This document shows positions 46,563-55,253 of a stretch of DNA of 64,000 nt, one piece after another (the first letter of the stretch is position 1; every line of letters begins with the position of its first letter). The notes below the pieces were generated by a model. The model was not told where the DNA came from, searched no databases, and saw only the letters and a program-made list of their open reading frames with translations. The DNA lies in NCBI RefSeq assembly GCF_004514425.2, contig NZ_MYFN02000001.1:686628-750627 (forward strand). The letters run 5' to 3'. This DNA comes from Shinella sumterensis (GTDB lineage: Bacteria; Pseudomonadota; Alphaproteobacteria; Rhizobiales; Rhizobiaceae). A program made the position numbers and the translations under genes.

Positions 46563-47177
46563 CTAAGGAAGTCGGATGTCGATGGACGGGTGGAAGACGG
46601 GGCTATAACCGGCGCGTAGCGCCATGATCGTCGAGGGCGGTGTCAGCAGGCTGTCGGCATGATCGAGGTATTGCGCAGGCGCATAGCCGTCGACGGTCCA
46701 GCGATGGGCGCGGCCATTGCGCATCGTATAGGCGTCTACACCGACCGCGACGACAGCACCGTCCGGCAGAGCGGACGGCGGGCCGTCCATGGGGTGCAGG
46801 CGCTTTTGCCCGCTTTCCAGGCGTTCAGCATGGAGCCGGGCGTCGATCTCCGGGGCGGAGGGCTGTTCTGCCGGAAAACAGGCGCGGAATTGTTCGGCTT
46901 GCGGCCGGCGACAAAAGAAACAGGGCCGATGCCCGGCGGCGAGCCCAACCGCCTCGTCGAGAAAGAACAGTTCGGTCCAGCTGCGCCCGGCCATCACGTC
47001 GCGGCGGACGCCCTTGAAATCACAGGCGCAGATGATCCAGGCCTTGCTCGTCCAGCGCCGTTTCAACAAGGTGCGTGTCGCCGGGTCGTGAATGATGCCG
47101 CGATTGCCCGTGAAGAGACCTCGCTGCGCGATGGCGACGATCTCGCCGTAGGGCGTGACACGGTTCTGCAAAGTCAT
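46563..47177 (-). CDS. Conserved hypothetical protein of 204 residues
   Basis: Starts at ATG 47177 after the SD GGAGGAC. The sequence is unlike known enzymes. It holds a CxxC pair in PCFFCRRPQAEQF (about 105-115), with FKGVRRDVMAGRSWTELFFLDEA before and WTVDGYAP near the C-terminus. The CxxC might bind zinc, suggesting nucleic-acid or protein binding. Divergent from the flavin reductase gene but without the AT-rich element on its own strand. I do not recognise the family. Confidence 0.75.
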   Translation of the reverse strand: MTLQNRVTPYGEIVAIAQRGLFTGNRGIIHDPATRTLLKRRWTSKAWIICACDFKGVRRDVMAGRSWTELFFLDEAVGLAAGHRPCFFCRRPQAEQFRACFPAEQPSAPEIDARLHAERLESGQKRLHPMDGPPSALPDGAVVAVGVDAYTMRNGRAHRWTVDGYAPAQYLDHADSLLTPPSTIMALRAGYSPVFHPSIDIRLP

Positions 47178-47306
47178 GCCTGTCCTCCGAGGTGTCGGGC
47201 GTTTGCCTAAGTACCATGACAGCGAAAATTTTCGAACGATGCCATCCTCCACGCGGCGGATGTGCCGGCGTCCGGGATGCGCACAACAGCGGCGCCAGAG
47301 TGCATA

Positions 47307-47321
47307 TTTTCTATAAAAATA
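47307..47321 (+). promoter_or_regulatory. AT-rich element before the flavin reductase gene
   Basis: TTTTCTATAAAAATA, about 90-100 bp before the start. It is a looser match (minus strand TATTTTTATAGAAAA) to the ATAGAATTT family of this region. Confidence 0.35.
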
Positions 47322-47407
47322 CTCAAATTAAGAAAGACGTGCCTGCTGATGTCCTACCGGGTTTGCTATCCCTTTCACCATTCGAAGTCTCTGCCGGAGC
47401 GGGAACG

Positions 47408-47947
47408 ATGAACGCGCATGTCGAAAACATTCTTTTCAACGCCGAAAACACGGCATTGCTCAACCAGCCTGCGGATGCGGACAGCCTGAAGGCGGCCCTG
47501 CGCACGCTCGGCGGCGGCGTGAGCATCATCACGGCGGGCGAGGGGGAGACGCGGACCGGAGCGACCGTCACCTCGGCGACCGCCCTTTCCGTCGAACCCG
47601 CCCGCATGCTCGTCTCCCTCAACCGTTCGTCTTCCACATGGCCCGTGGTCGAGCGTTACGGCCATTTCGGCATCAATATCGTCGGCGCGGCTCATGAGGA
47701 GATCGCCAACCAGTTCGCCGGTCGTGGCGGCCTGCGCGGGCCGGCGCGCTATCGCGGCGCCGAGTGGACGACCGCCGTCAGCGGCGCGCCGTTGCTGGTC
47801 GATGCCGTCGCGGCGATCGATTGCGTCGTCGAAGAAGCCATCGAGCGTCACAGCCATGTCATCGTCATCGGCACGGTGCTGGCCATCCGCCTGGGAACAG
47901 GCCGTTCGCTGCTCTACCAGGACGGTCGCTACCACGCCGTAGCCTGA
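47408..47947 (+). CDS. Flavin reductase of the two-component monooxygenase type
   Basis: A 179-residue flavin-reductase-like protein (HpaC/SsuE-function class). The family core LRTLGGGVSIITAGEG (about 32-48), GATVTSATALSVEPARMLVSLNRSSS-type segment (split here), FGINIVGAAHEEIANQFAG and the SLLYQDGRYHAV end are present. It would supply FMNH2 to SsuD and the other FMN-dependent monooxygenases of the region. Longer upstream frames are unlikely because ATG 47408 has GGAGCGGGA before it. A terminator follows. Confidence 0.9.
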   Translation: MNAHVENILFNAENTALLNQPADADSLKAALRTLGGGVSIITAGEGETRTGATVTSATALSVEPARMLVSLNRSSSTWPVVERYGHFGINIVGAAHEEIANQFAGRGGLRGPARYRGAEWTTAVSGAPLLVDAVAAIDCVVEEAIERHSHVIVIGTVLAIRLGTGRSLLYQDGRYHAVA

Positions 47948-48004
47948 TGCCGGACACGGGAGCCACGTCGCCCGCCTGCCGGAAAGCCGAATATTGCCTT
48001 TGAC

Positions 48005-48055
48005 CCCGCCTGCCGCGCTCGATAGACGACAGTCGTCGGCTGGCAGGCGGGTTTT
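48005..48055 (+). terminator. Terminator after the flavin reductase gene
   Basis: A 10-bp stem (CCCGCCTGCC / GGCAGGCGGG) encloses a 27-base loop with an inner GACGAC/GTCGTC hairpin and is followed by TTTT. Confidence 0.75.
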
Positions 48056-48099
48056 CCCGTCAAGCCCGCCGCCTGCACTGGTTTTCGACGGGAGGTCCC

Positions 48100-49416
48100 A
48101 TGTCCGATCTTTTCGACGCGGCGCCGCGCACGGGCTCCATGCCGCTGGCCGCCGAACTGCGGCCGGCGACGCTGGATGACGTCATCGGTCAGCAGAAGGT
48201 GATCGGCGAGGGCACCATGCTGCGCCGGCGCATTGCAGCGGGACGGCTCGGCAGCATTATCCTCTACGGACCGCCGGGCCTCGGCAAGACATCCATTGCG
48301 CGCGCCATCGGCAACATGCTCGGCAAGAACTTCCGCCCTCTGCATGCCGCGCACAACAATGTCGCCGATATCCGCAAGATCGCCGACGAGGCGCGCATGC
48401 GCCCGACCCTGCTTTTCGCGGACGAGGTGCATCGCTTCAGCGCCACGCAGCAGGATCATCTGCTCGCACTGTGCGAGGAGGGCGTCGCCGACTTCATCGG
48501 CGCGACAACGGGCAACCCTTACCATACGCTGACGCCCGCTCTCATTTCCCGCTCCACCATTCTCAAGCTGGAGCCCCTGACGATCGAAGAGATGGAGGAG
48601 GTCGTGCGGCGCGGCTTGCAACATCTCGCCGCAAGCGGCATCGCCGTCGACCTGCCGCCCGAACAACTGCGCCGCATTGCCGGCCGGTCCGGTGGCGATG
48701 CGCGCCGCGCGCTGACGGTGCTCGAAAGCCTCGCTGTCGGCCATGCACACGGCCAGCCCGTCGTCATCACCGAAGCGATGGTGGAGGAAGCCTATGCGGC
48801 CGCGCCGGTCAATCACGATCGATCGGGCGATGCCCATTACGACGTGGTCTCGGCCTTCGTCAAATCGATGCGCGGCTCCGACCCCGACGCGACGCTCTAC
48901 TGGCTGGCGCGGCTGATCCATGGCGGCGAAGATCCGCGCTATATTGCCCGCCGGATCATGATCCATGCCTCGGAGGATGTCGGGCTTGCCGACAACACCG
49001 CGCTGCAGACCGCGGTCGCAGCCCTGCATGCCGTGGAGAAGATCGGGTATCCGGAGGCGCAGATCGTGCTGGCTCATGCCGCCCTTCACGTCGCGCGGGC
49101 GCCGAAATCGAACTCCGCCTGCCGGGGTATCTCGCTTGCGCTTGCGCATGTGGCGAACGAGGCGCCGTCAGCGGTGCCGATGCATCTGCGCGATACGCAT
49201 TACAAGGGCGCGGCATCCCTCGGCCATGTCGGTTACGCCTTCCCGCATGATGACGGGCGCGGCTGGAGCGAGCAGGTCTATGCGCCTGATGTTCCCCGCG
49301 GCGCCTTCTACCAGAGCGATGCGCGCGATGCCGCGACCTTCGAGCGGCGCGCCGATGAACATTGGGAACAGGTCACCGGCCGGCCGACGCCCGGCCGGTT
49401 CGGCGCGAAGCGCTAG
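48100..49416 (+). CDS. rarA: Replication-associated recombination protein A (RarA/MgsA)
   Basis: A 438-residue AAA+ ATPase of the RarA/WRNIP1 clamp-loader-like family, acting at stalled replication forks. Walker A GPPGLGKTS (about 64-72), Walker B LLFADEVHRF (about 107), sensor EGVADFIGATTGNP, and the C-terminal tetramerisation part with DRSGDAHYDVVSAFVKSMRG. SD GGGAGG. Ends overlapping by 4 bases the convergent CDP-alcohol transferase gene. Confidence 0.96.
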   Translation: MSDLFDAAPRTGSMPLAAELRPATLDDVIGQQKVIGEGTMLRRRIAAGRLGSIILYGPPGLGKTSIARAIGNMLGKNFRPLHAAHNNVADIRKIADEARMRPTLLFADEVHRFSATQQDHLLALCEEGVADFIGATTGNPYHTLTPALISRSTILKLEPLTIEEMEEVVRRGLQHLAASGIAVDLPPEQLRRIAGRSGGDARRALTVLESLAVGHAHGQPVVITEAMVEEAYAAAPVNHDRSGDAHYDVVSAFVKSMRGSDPDATLYWLARLIHGGEDPRYIARRIMIHASEDVGLADNTALQTAVAALHAVEKIGYPEAQIVLAHAALHVARAPKSNSACRGISLALAHVANEAPSAVPMHLRDTHYKGAASLGHVGYAFPHDDGRGWSEQVYAPDVPRGAFYQSDARDAATFERRADEHWEQVTGRPTPGRFGAKR

Positions 49417-50009
49417 GAGGGGGCCAGTCCGGCCCGCACGCGGTTGACGACGGTCCAGACGAGCAGGACGCAGGCCATGGGCTGGATATGCCATGTCCAG
49501 TCCGGCAGGGTGCCGAAGCCGGCCACCAGCGCGCCGAGCGCGCCGAAGAGCAACGCCCTGTCGCTCTTGCCCATCGGCCCCTCGTAGCTGCGGCCCTTGC
49601 CGTGCGCGACGCCCAGAACGCCTGTGAATTCCGTGAGCGTCGCCAGGAATACGACGGCTGTCAGCCAGGGCAGCGAGAAGGGAGCGATGAGAGCGAAGGG
49701 CAGGTAAAGCGCTGCGTCGGAAACGACGTCCGTGATCTCGTTGAGATAGCCGCCAAGCGCACTTTTCTGGCCGTGCTCGCGCGCCAGCATGCCATCCACC
49801 GCGTTCAGCGCCATGCGCAGCAACATCCAGATCGGCACCAGCGCGAAAAGCGCGGGTTGGGGATTGGCGAGGAGAAGCGCCCCGATCCCGACCGAGACGA
49901 GCGCCGCGAAAAGCGTGACCTGATTGGCAGTGACGCCGCGCTCCGCAAGTCGTCCGACCAGCGGCCGCAGCAGGTTCTGGAAGGACGATTTCAGTTTATA
50001 GATCGACAT
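49413..50009 (-). CDS. CDP-alcohol phosphatidyltransferase with altered metal motif
   Basis: A 198-residue membrane protein with about six hydrophobic segments. The family motif DxxDGxxAR(x8)GxxxDxxxD is present as N69-A-V-D72-G-M-L-A-R, then G86 and N90, D94. Two of the four canonical Asp residues are Asn. The enzyme class joins CDP-diacylglycerol to an alcohol or polyol phosphate. It is divergent from the lipid operon at 50129 and fits with its PlsC and CdsA. The start 50009 was chosen because longer frames begin at TTG. Confidence 0.85.
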   Translation of the reverse strand: MSIYKLKSSFQNLLRPLVGRLAERGVTANQVTLFAALVSVGIGALLLANPQPALFALVPIWMLLRMALNAVDGMLAREHGQKSALGGYLNEITDVVSDAALYLPFALIAPFSLPWLTAVVFLATLTEFTGVLGVAHGKGRSYEGPMGKSDRALLFGALGALVAGFGTLPDWTWHIQPMACVLLVWTVVNRVRAGLAPS

Positions 50010-50128
50010 AAGGGCTTGAATCCGCTTCTCTCGATTCAACAAATGCAGGTGCGGCGGTATGAAATCAACTGCAAACAGGCGGGCTCATCCGTATAGGATG
50101 TGTGTTCATACGCGAAACGAGGACAGGC

Positions 50129-51865
50129 ATGATCGAACAGACTTTCGCCAGCCACGACGGGGTTGAGCTTTTCTACCGTTATTGGCCGGCCCGCTCCGGC
50201 ACGCCGAAAGGCGCGATCGTGCTTCTGCACCGCGGACACGAGCACGGCGGGCGGGTCGCGCATATCGTCGACGAACTCGGCCTCGATGATTTCGCCTTCT
50301 ACGCCTGGGATGCCCGTGGACATGGCCGCTCGCCCGGCGAACGCGGTTATTCGCCGTCGTTTGCCCACTCCGTGCGCGACCTTGATTGCTTCGTCCGGCA
50401 TATTATGCAGACCGGCGGTTTTGCGATCAGCGATATCGCAGTCGTCGCCCAGAGCGTCGGGGCGGTGCTGGCCGCAACCTGGGTGCATGACTATGCGCCG
50501 GATATCCGTGCGCTCGTGCTGGCTGCGCCCGCCTTCGACGTCAAGCTCTACGTTCCCTTCGCGAAAGAGGGCATTGCACTCTGGCAGAAGCTGAAGGGCC
50601 GGTTTTTCGTCAATTCCTACGTCAAGGCACGCTTCCTGACGCATGACCGCGAGCGCATTGCCTCCTTCGAGGCCGACCCGCTGATCACGCGCCCTATTGC
50701 GTCCAACATCCTGCTGGAGCTTTATGAGGCTGCCGACCGTGTGGTGGCGGATGCCCGCGCCATTACGGTGCCGACGCAAGTCCTGATCTCGGGCAGCGAC
50801 TTCGTCGTGCGCCACGCGCCGCAGCATCGCTTTTTCGAAAACCTTGGTGCGACGATCAAGCAACGCCACGTGCTGCCCGGTTTCTATCATGACACATTGG
50901 GCGAGCGGGATCGGGCCAAGGCGCTGGAGAAGGTGCACACCTTCCTGCTCGCCCGCTTTGCAGAACCGCCCGTCATGGCCGATGTGCGGGGTGCTCATCT
51001 TGCCGGCTACACCCGTGACGAGGCCGACCGGCTGGCGACGCCCCTGCCGCTGCTTTCGCCGCGCGGCCTCTATTGGGCGCTCACGCGCGCCTCGATCCGC
51101 CTGGGCGGCCTGTTCTCCAAGGGGCTTGCGACCGGCGGCCGCACCGGCTTCGATTCCGGCTCCACGCTTGATTACGTCTATGAGGACGAGGCGCGCGGGC
51201 TTGGTCCGGGCGGACGTTTCATCGACCGGCAGTTCCTCGATGCCATCGGCTGGCGCGGCATTCGTCAGAGAAAGGTGCATCTGGAGGAACTGATCGGCAA
51301 GGCGCTCAAGCATCTCGATGCCGAAGGAAAGCCGTTGCGCGTTCTCGACATCGCCGCCGGCCATGGGCGCTATGTGCTCGATGCCGTCGCTGCGTCCGAG
51401 GTGAAGCCGGAGAGCATCCGCCTGCAGGATTATTCGCCCATCAACGTAGAGAAGGGTACGGCGCTGATCGCGGAGCGAGGCCTTGGCGACAAGGCGGCAT
51501 TCCACCGCGCGGATGCCTTCGATACGCAGGGCCTTGCCGCGATCGAGCCGCGACCGACGCTTGCCATCGTTTCCGGCCTCTACGAACTCTTCCCGGACAA
51601 TGCCATGATCGAGGCCTCGCTTGCCGGCCTCAGCCGTGCGCTGCAGCCGGGATCGCTGCTCGTCTATACCGGCCAACCCTGGCATCCCCAGCTCGAGATG
51701 ATCGCCCGGGCGCTGACCTCGCATCGCGGCGGCGAAGCCTGGATCATGCGCCGCCGCACACAGCAGGAGATGGATCAGCTCGTCGCGGCGGCGGGCTTCC
51801 GCAAGATCGAGCAGCGCATCGACAAGTGGGGCATCTTCACCGTTTCGCTGGCCGAACGCGTCTGA
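50129..51865 (+). CDS. Alpha/beta hydrolase fused to a SAM-dependent methyltransferase
   Basis: A 578-residue two-domain protein. Residues 1-295 are a monoglyceride-lipase-like hydrolase (LLHRGHEHGGR oxyanion region, YAWDARGHGRSPGERG, nucleophile Ser109 in VAQSVGAV, late Asp in ISGSDFVV and His in PGFYHDTLGERDR). Residues about 370-578 are a class I methyltransferase (VLDIAAGHGRYVLDA, then DYSPINVEKG and FPDNAMIEASL). SD GAGGACAGGC. It opens a five-gene operon. It may deacylate and methylate a lipid, but the substrate is unknown. Confidence 0.88.
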   Translation: MIEQTFASHDGVELFYRYWPARSGTPKGAIVLLHRGHEHGGRVAHIVDELGLDDFAFYAWDARGHGRSPGERGYSPSFAHSVRDLDCFVRHIMQTGGFAISDIAVVAQSVGAVLAATWVHDYAPDIRALVLAAPAFDVKLYVPFAKEGIALWQKLKGRFFVNSYVKARFLTHDRERIASFEADPLITRPIASNILLELYEAADRVVADARAITVPTQVLISGSDFVVRHAPQHRFFENLGATIKQRHVLPGFYHDTLGERDRAKALEKVHTFLLARFAEPPVMADVRGAHLAGYTRDEADRLATPLPLLSPRGLYWALTRASIRLGGLFSKGLATGGRTGFDSGSTLDYVYEDEARGLGPGGRFIDRQFLDAIGWRGIRQRKVHLEELIGKALKHLDAEGKPLRVLDIAAGHGRYVLDAVAASEVKPESIRLQDYSPINVEKGTALIAERGLGDKAAFHRADAFDTQGLAAIEPRPTLAIVSGLYELFPDNAMIEASLAGLSRALQPGSLLVYTGQPWHPQLEMIARALTSHRGGEAWIMRRRTQQEMDQLVAAAGFRKIEQRIDKWGIFTVSLAERV

Positions 51866-51872
51866 GGCCGTC

Positions 51873-53207
51873 ATGGGGGAAGGGGTCGCATCCATGCCGG
51901 GGAGTGAGCGTCGCGCCGTGTTGCGCGCGGCGGCGCTGTGGCTGCTTTTCCTGGCGCCATTCTTCTACCTGACCTACGGCACGGCGAACTGGCTGGCCTC
52001 GCTGCGATCCAATGTGCCGAACGTTGCCTTCGGCTGGGAACGTCACATTCCTTTCCTCGCCTGGACGATCGTGCCCTATTGGTCGATCAATGCCTTCTAT
52101 GCCATCTCGCTTTTCGTGAACGACACGCCGGAGGCGGTCGGCCGGCTGGCGCGGCGTTATCTGACGGCGCAGGTCATCGCCGTCGCCTGTTTCGTCGCCT
52201 TTCCGCTCCAGGCCATTTTCGTTCGGCCGCAGACCGGGGGCCTGCCGGGCTTCATGTTCGATGTGCTCGGCGGTTTCGACAAGCCGTTCAACCAGGCGCC
52301 CTCGCTGCATATCGCGCTTCTGGTGATCATCTGGGATCACTGGCGTTTCCGGTTTGCCGGCGCGGCCAGAATGATCTGGCATCTCTGGAGCTTCCTGATC
52401 GGGATATCGGTGCTGACGACATGGCAGCACCACGTGCTCGACATTCCGGCCGGCGCGCTTCTCGGCCTCTTCGCACTCTGGCTTTTCCCGTTGGGCGACA
52501 AGTCGCCGCTTTCCGGCTTCCGGTGGACCGTGGAGGCAAAGGCGCGGCGGCTCGCTGCCTTCTACGCAGGCGGAGCAACGGTCCTGCTCATTCTGGCAAT
52601 CCTCGCGACACGCAGTTCGGGCGCCGGTCTGCTGTTGCTCTGGCCGGCGCTGGCCCTCGCCATCGTGGCGCTCGGCTATGCAGGCGCGGGCGAAGCGGTT
52701 TTCCAGAAGGCGGCCGACGGCCGCATCAGCCTGGCGAGTCGCTGGCTGCTCATGCCCTACCGGTTCGGCGCGTGGCTCAACATGCTCTGGTGGACGCGCC
52801 GGCTTCCGGAGACGGTGGACATCGGCGATGGCGTGCTGCTCGGGCGCTTTCCTAAACGCAGTACGCTCTCGACGATTGCGACGGTAATCGATTTGACGGC
52901 GGAGTTCCCGCGCCTTGTCGTGCCGGGTCTTGCCTGGCGCGCCTTTCCCTGCCTCGATCTCTTGTCCTTGACGGCCGGGCGCATTCGCGAAGCAGCGCTC
53001 GCCGTTGAGGAAGCCCGCCGCCACGGCCCCGTTCTCATCTGCTGCGCGCTGGGTTTCCAGCGCAGTGCCGTGGTTGCGGCCTGCGTTCTGGTTCGCGCGG
53101 GTTATGCGGCAAGTGCTGCAATTGCCGTGGCGCAAATCAGGGCCGCCGGCCGGCCGGTTCATCTGCCGGTCGAGACATACGCTGTGATCGACGAGGCAGC
53201 GCGATGA
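51873..53207 (+). CDS. PAP2-type membrane phosphatase fused to a dual-specificity phosphatase
   Basis: A 444-residue fusion. Residues about 20-300 contain several membrane segments with PAP2-like motifs (FNQAPSLHIALLVIIWDHWR and TTWQHHVLDIPAGALLG). Residues about 330-440 are a DSP domain whose catalytic Cys and Arg are in ICCALGFQRSA (C-x5-R). A similar DSP (PTPMT1) removes phosphate from phosphatidylglycerol-phosphate. Starts 8 bases after the hydrolase-methyltransferase stop; ATG 51894 is a good alternative start. Both domains suggest phospholipid dephosphorylation. Confidence 0.88.
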   Translation: MGEGVASMPGSERRAVLRAAALWLLFLAPFFYLTYGTANWLASLRSNVPNVAFGWERHIPFLAWTIVPYWSINAFYAISLFVNDTPEAVGRLARRYLTAQVIAVACFVAFPLQAIFVRPQTGGLPGFMFDVLGGFDKPFNQAPSLHIALLVIIWDHWRFRFAGAARMIWHLWSFLIGISVLTTWQHHVLDIPAGALLGLFALWLFPLGDKSPLSGFRWTVEAKARRLAAFYAGGATVLLILAILATRSSGAGLLLLWPALALAIVALGYAGAGEAVFQKAADGRISLASRWLLMPYRFGAWLNMLWWTRRLPETVDIGDGVLLGRFPKRSTLSTIATVIDLTAEFPRLVVPGLAWRAFPCLDLLSLTAGRIREAALAVEEARRHGPVLICCALGFQRSAVVAACVLVRAGYAASAAIAVAQIRAAGRPVHLPVETYAVIDEAAR

Positions 53208-53641
53208 CGGACTGGAGGATGCCGATCACGAAAGCGGCGCTGAGCCTCAGGCGCAACGCGCTCGCGGGCGGCGCTCTTGCAGTGCTGATCCTCGCCATCG
53301 CACCGCCGACCGCCGGCGCCCATGGTTTTACCGCGCCGCTCGGCTGGTGGCTGCTGCTCGCCTTCTGTCTCGCGCCGCTCGCGCTTTCGGCTCACCTCCT
53401 GTTCGATGCGGCACTGTTCAGGCTGGCTGCCTCCCATGACGCGGAAGCGGCCGGGCTTTCGGCCATCGACGATGTGCTGGAGCGCATGGGCCTTCGAAAG
53501 CGCGACGGCCGGCCCGCACCGCTTGCTGTCAGACTTGCGGGATGCCGCCGGCTCATCTGGATGCAACGCATTCTTCTGGCCGTTGCACTTGCGCTTTTTG
53601 CGATCCTGCTGCTCGACGGCCTTGAGGGCGGCGGCGCATGA
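53204..53641 (+). CDS. Small inner-membrane protein of the lipid operon
   Basis: A 145-residue protein with three hydrophobic segments (about 22-38, 46-66, 122-140) and a soluble middle part. Its start overlaps the PAP2-DSP stop by ATGA, and its own stop overlaps the next start by ATGA, so it is translationally locked into the operon. No motif recognised; probably a scaffold or accessory of the lipid enzymes. Confidence 0.75.
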   Translation: MTDWRMPITKAALSLRRNALAGGALAVLILAIAPPTAGAHGFTAPLGWWLLLAFCLAPLALSAHLLFDAALFRLAASHDAEAAGLSAIDDVLERMGLRKRDGRPAPLAVRLAGCRRLIWMQRILLAVALALFAILLLDGLEGGGA

Positions 53642-54288
53642 GCGGGGCGAGCCTTCTCCAGAGAGCGTCTGCCGCTATGCTCGCCGTGCTCGCCCGCGCC
53701 GTGACCGGCGTGCGCCCGATCTGGGCGGGCACGTCGCCGAACGGGCCGCTGCGCATCTATTTCGCCAATCATGCCAGCCACGGTGATTTCATTCTGGTTT
53801 CCACCTGCCTGCACCCGGCCGAGCGCGGCCGCACGGCGGCGGTCGCCGGCGCGGATTACTGGAACGCCGGTCGTGTCCGGCGCTTCATCGCCGGCAGGCT
53901 GCTGCGCACCGTGCTGGTGGAACGCAACTGGGTCGAGCGGCGGGCCGATCCGCTTGCGGTGATGCTCGCGGCCCTCGATGCCGGCGAGAGCCTGATCTTT
54001 TTCCCAGAGGGCACCCGCAACATGACGGAGGAACCGCTGCTGCGCTTCCGCTCCGGGCTGTACAATCTGGCCGCCGCGCGTCCGCAGGTGGAGCTCGTGC
54101 CGTGCTGGATCGAAAACATGTCCCGTGTCCTGCCGAAGGGAGCGTTCCTGCCCGTCCCGCTGCTCTGCCGCGTCGTGTTCGGCGCGCCGCTCAAGCTGGA
54201 AGACGGCGAGGACCGCAAAGTCTTTCTTGACCGCGCCCGTACGGCGCTTCTCGCGCTTGCGCCGCGAAAGGATGGAACACCGCAATGA
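53638..54288 (+). CDS. PlsC-type lysophospholipid/glycerol-phosphate acyltransferase
   Basis: A 216-residue acyltransferase with the HX4D motif in NHASHGD (about 42-48) and the FPEGTRN motif (about 122), separated as in 1-acyl-glycerol-3-phosphate acyltransferases. A hydrophobic N-terminus anchors it to the inner face of the membrane. It would make phosphatidate for CdsA, its partner overlapping by ATGA. Confidence 0.9.
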   Translation: MSGASLLQRASAAMLAVLARAVTGVRPIWAGTSPNGPLRIYFANHASHGDFILVSTCLHPAERGRTAAVAGADYWNAGRVRRFIAGRLLRTVLVERNWVERRADPLAVMLAALDAGESLIFFPEGTRNMTEEPLLRFRSGLYNLAAARPQVELVPCWIENMSRVLPKGAFLPVPLLCRVVFGAPLKLEDGEDRKVFLDRARTALLALAPRKDGTPQ

Positions 54289-55217
54289 GCGACGATACCA
54301 CTTGTCTTTTCCTCGGGCTTGTCGCGGTGCTGACGGTGGCGAGCCTTGTCGCGGCCATCCTCTCCTGGCGCAGTCCCAAGCCTTTGCCTTCCACGCTCGA
54401 CAACCTGAACGCCCGTATCAAGGCATGGTGGATCATGGTGGCGGGCATTTCCGTGGCCTTCCTGTTCGGCAAGGGCGGCGTGATCCTGCTTTTCGCCTTC
54501 GTTTCCTTCGCGGCGCTGCGGGAATATGTGACGCTGACCAATACCCGCCGCGCCGATCGCTGGACGCTGCTCGGCATGTTCCTGATCGTCATTCCGGTGC
54601 AATACTACCTGATCTGGATCGACTGGTATGGGCTCTATTCGATCTTCATTCCCGTCTACTGCTTCCTTGCCATGCCGGCGATTACGGCGCTGCGCGGCGA
54701 TACGTCCCGCTTTCTCGAGCGGGTCAGCGAGCAGCAATGGGGCATCATGCTTTCGGTCTACTGCCTGAGCCATGTCCCCGCGCTGGTGACGTTGCCCATT
54801 CCCGGCAATGAGGGACGCGGCCTGCTTCTCATCGCCTTCCTGATCGCCACCGTGCAGGGCAGCGACGTGCTGCAATATATCTTCGGCAAGCTGTTCGGCC
54901 GGCACAAGGTGGCGCCTGCCATCTCTCCCTCCAAGACCTGGGAAGGCCTGATCGGCGGCATTGCCAGCGCGTCGCTGATGGGGGCGGGGCTCTATTGGCT
55001 GACGCCGTTCTCGCCGCTCGAAGCCGGGGTCTTGGCGGCGCTCGCCTGCATCATGGGCTTCTTCGGCGGCCTCGTCGCATCCGCCATCAAGCGCGATCGC
55101 GGGGTGAAGGACTGGGGCCACATGATCGAAGGCCATGGCGGCATGCTCGACCGCGCCGACAGCCTGGTCTTTGCCGCGCCCGTCTTCTTCCACATCGTTC
55201 GTTACGCGTGGACCTGA
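54285..55217 (+). CDS. Phosphatidate cytidylyltransferase (CdsA family)
   Basis: A 310-residue integral membrane enzyme turning phosphatidate plus CTP into CDP-diacylglycerol. The CdsA signature is complete: SAIKRDRGVKDWGHMIEGHG then GMLDRADS (about 265-295); SPSKTWEGLIGG precedes it. About eight membrane segments. It overlaps the PlsC gene and is the last gene of the operon. This is probably a second copy beside a housekeeping cdsA elsewhere; that cannot be checked here. Confidence 0.92.
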   Translation: MSDDTTCLFLGLVAVLTVASLVAAILSWRSPKPLPSTLDNLNARIKAWWIMVAGISVAFLFGKGGVILLFAFVSFAALREYVTLTNTRRADRWTLLGMFLIVIPVQYYLIWIDWYGLYSIFIPVYCFLAMPAITALRGDTSRFLERVSEQQWGIMLSVYCLSHVPALVTLPIPGNEGRGLLLIAFLIATVQGSDVLQYIFGKLFGRHKVAPAISPSKTWEGLIGGIASASLMGAGLYWLTPFSPLEAGVLAALACIMGFFGGLVASAIKRDRGVKDWGHMIEGHGGMLDRADSLVFAAPVFFHIVRYAWT

Positions 55218-55244
55218 CGGCGGGCCGGCTCTGTTGCCCGCCGT
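55217..55244. terminator. Hairpin between convergent genes
   Basis: ACGGCGGGC / GCCCGCCGT, a 9-bp perfect stem that overlaps the cdsA stop codon's last base, before the convergent aminotransferase gene. No T-tract. Confidence 0.5.
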
Positions 55245-55253
55245 CCCCGTCGG

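Noticed and set aside
50036-51895. A 619-codon minus-strand frame opposite the hydrolase-methyltransferase
   Set aside because: Shadow of a gene with two recognised domains; composition and lack of motifs mark it as non-coding.
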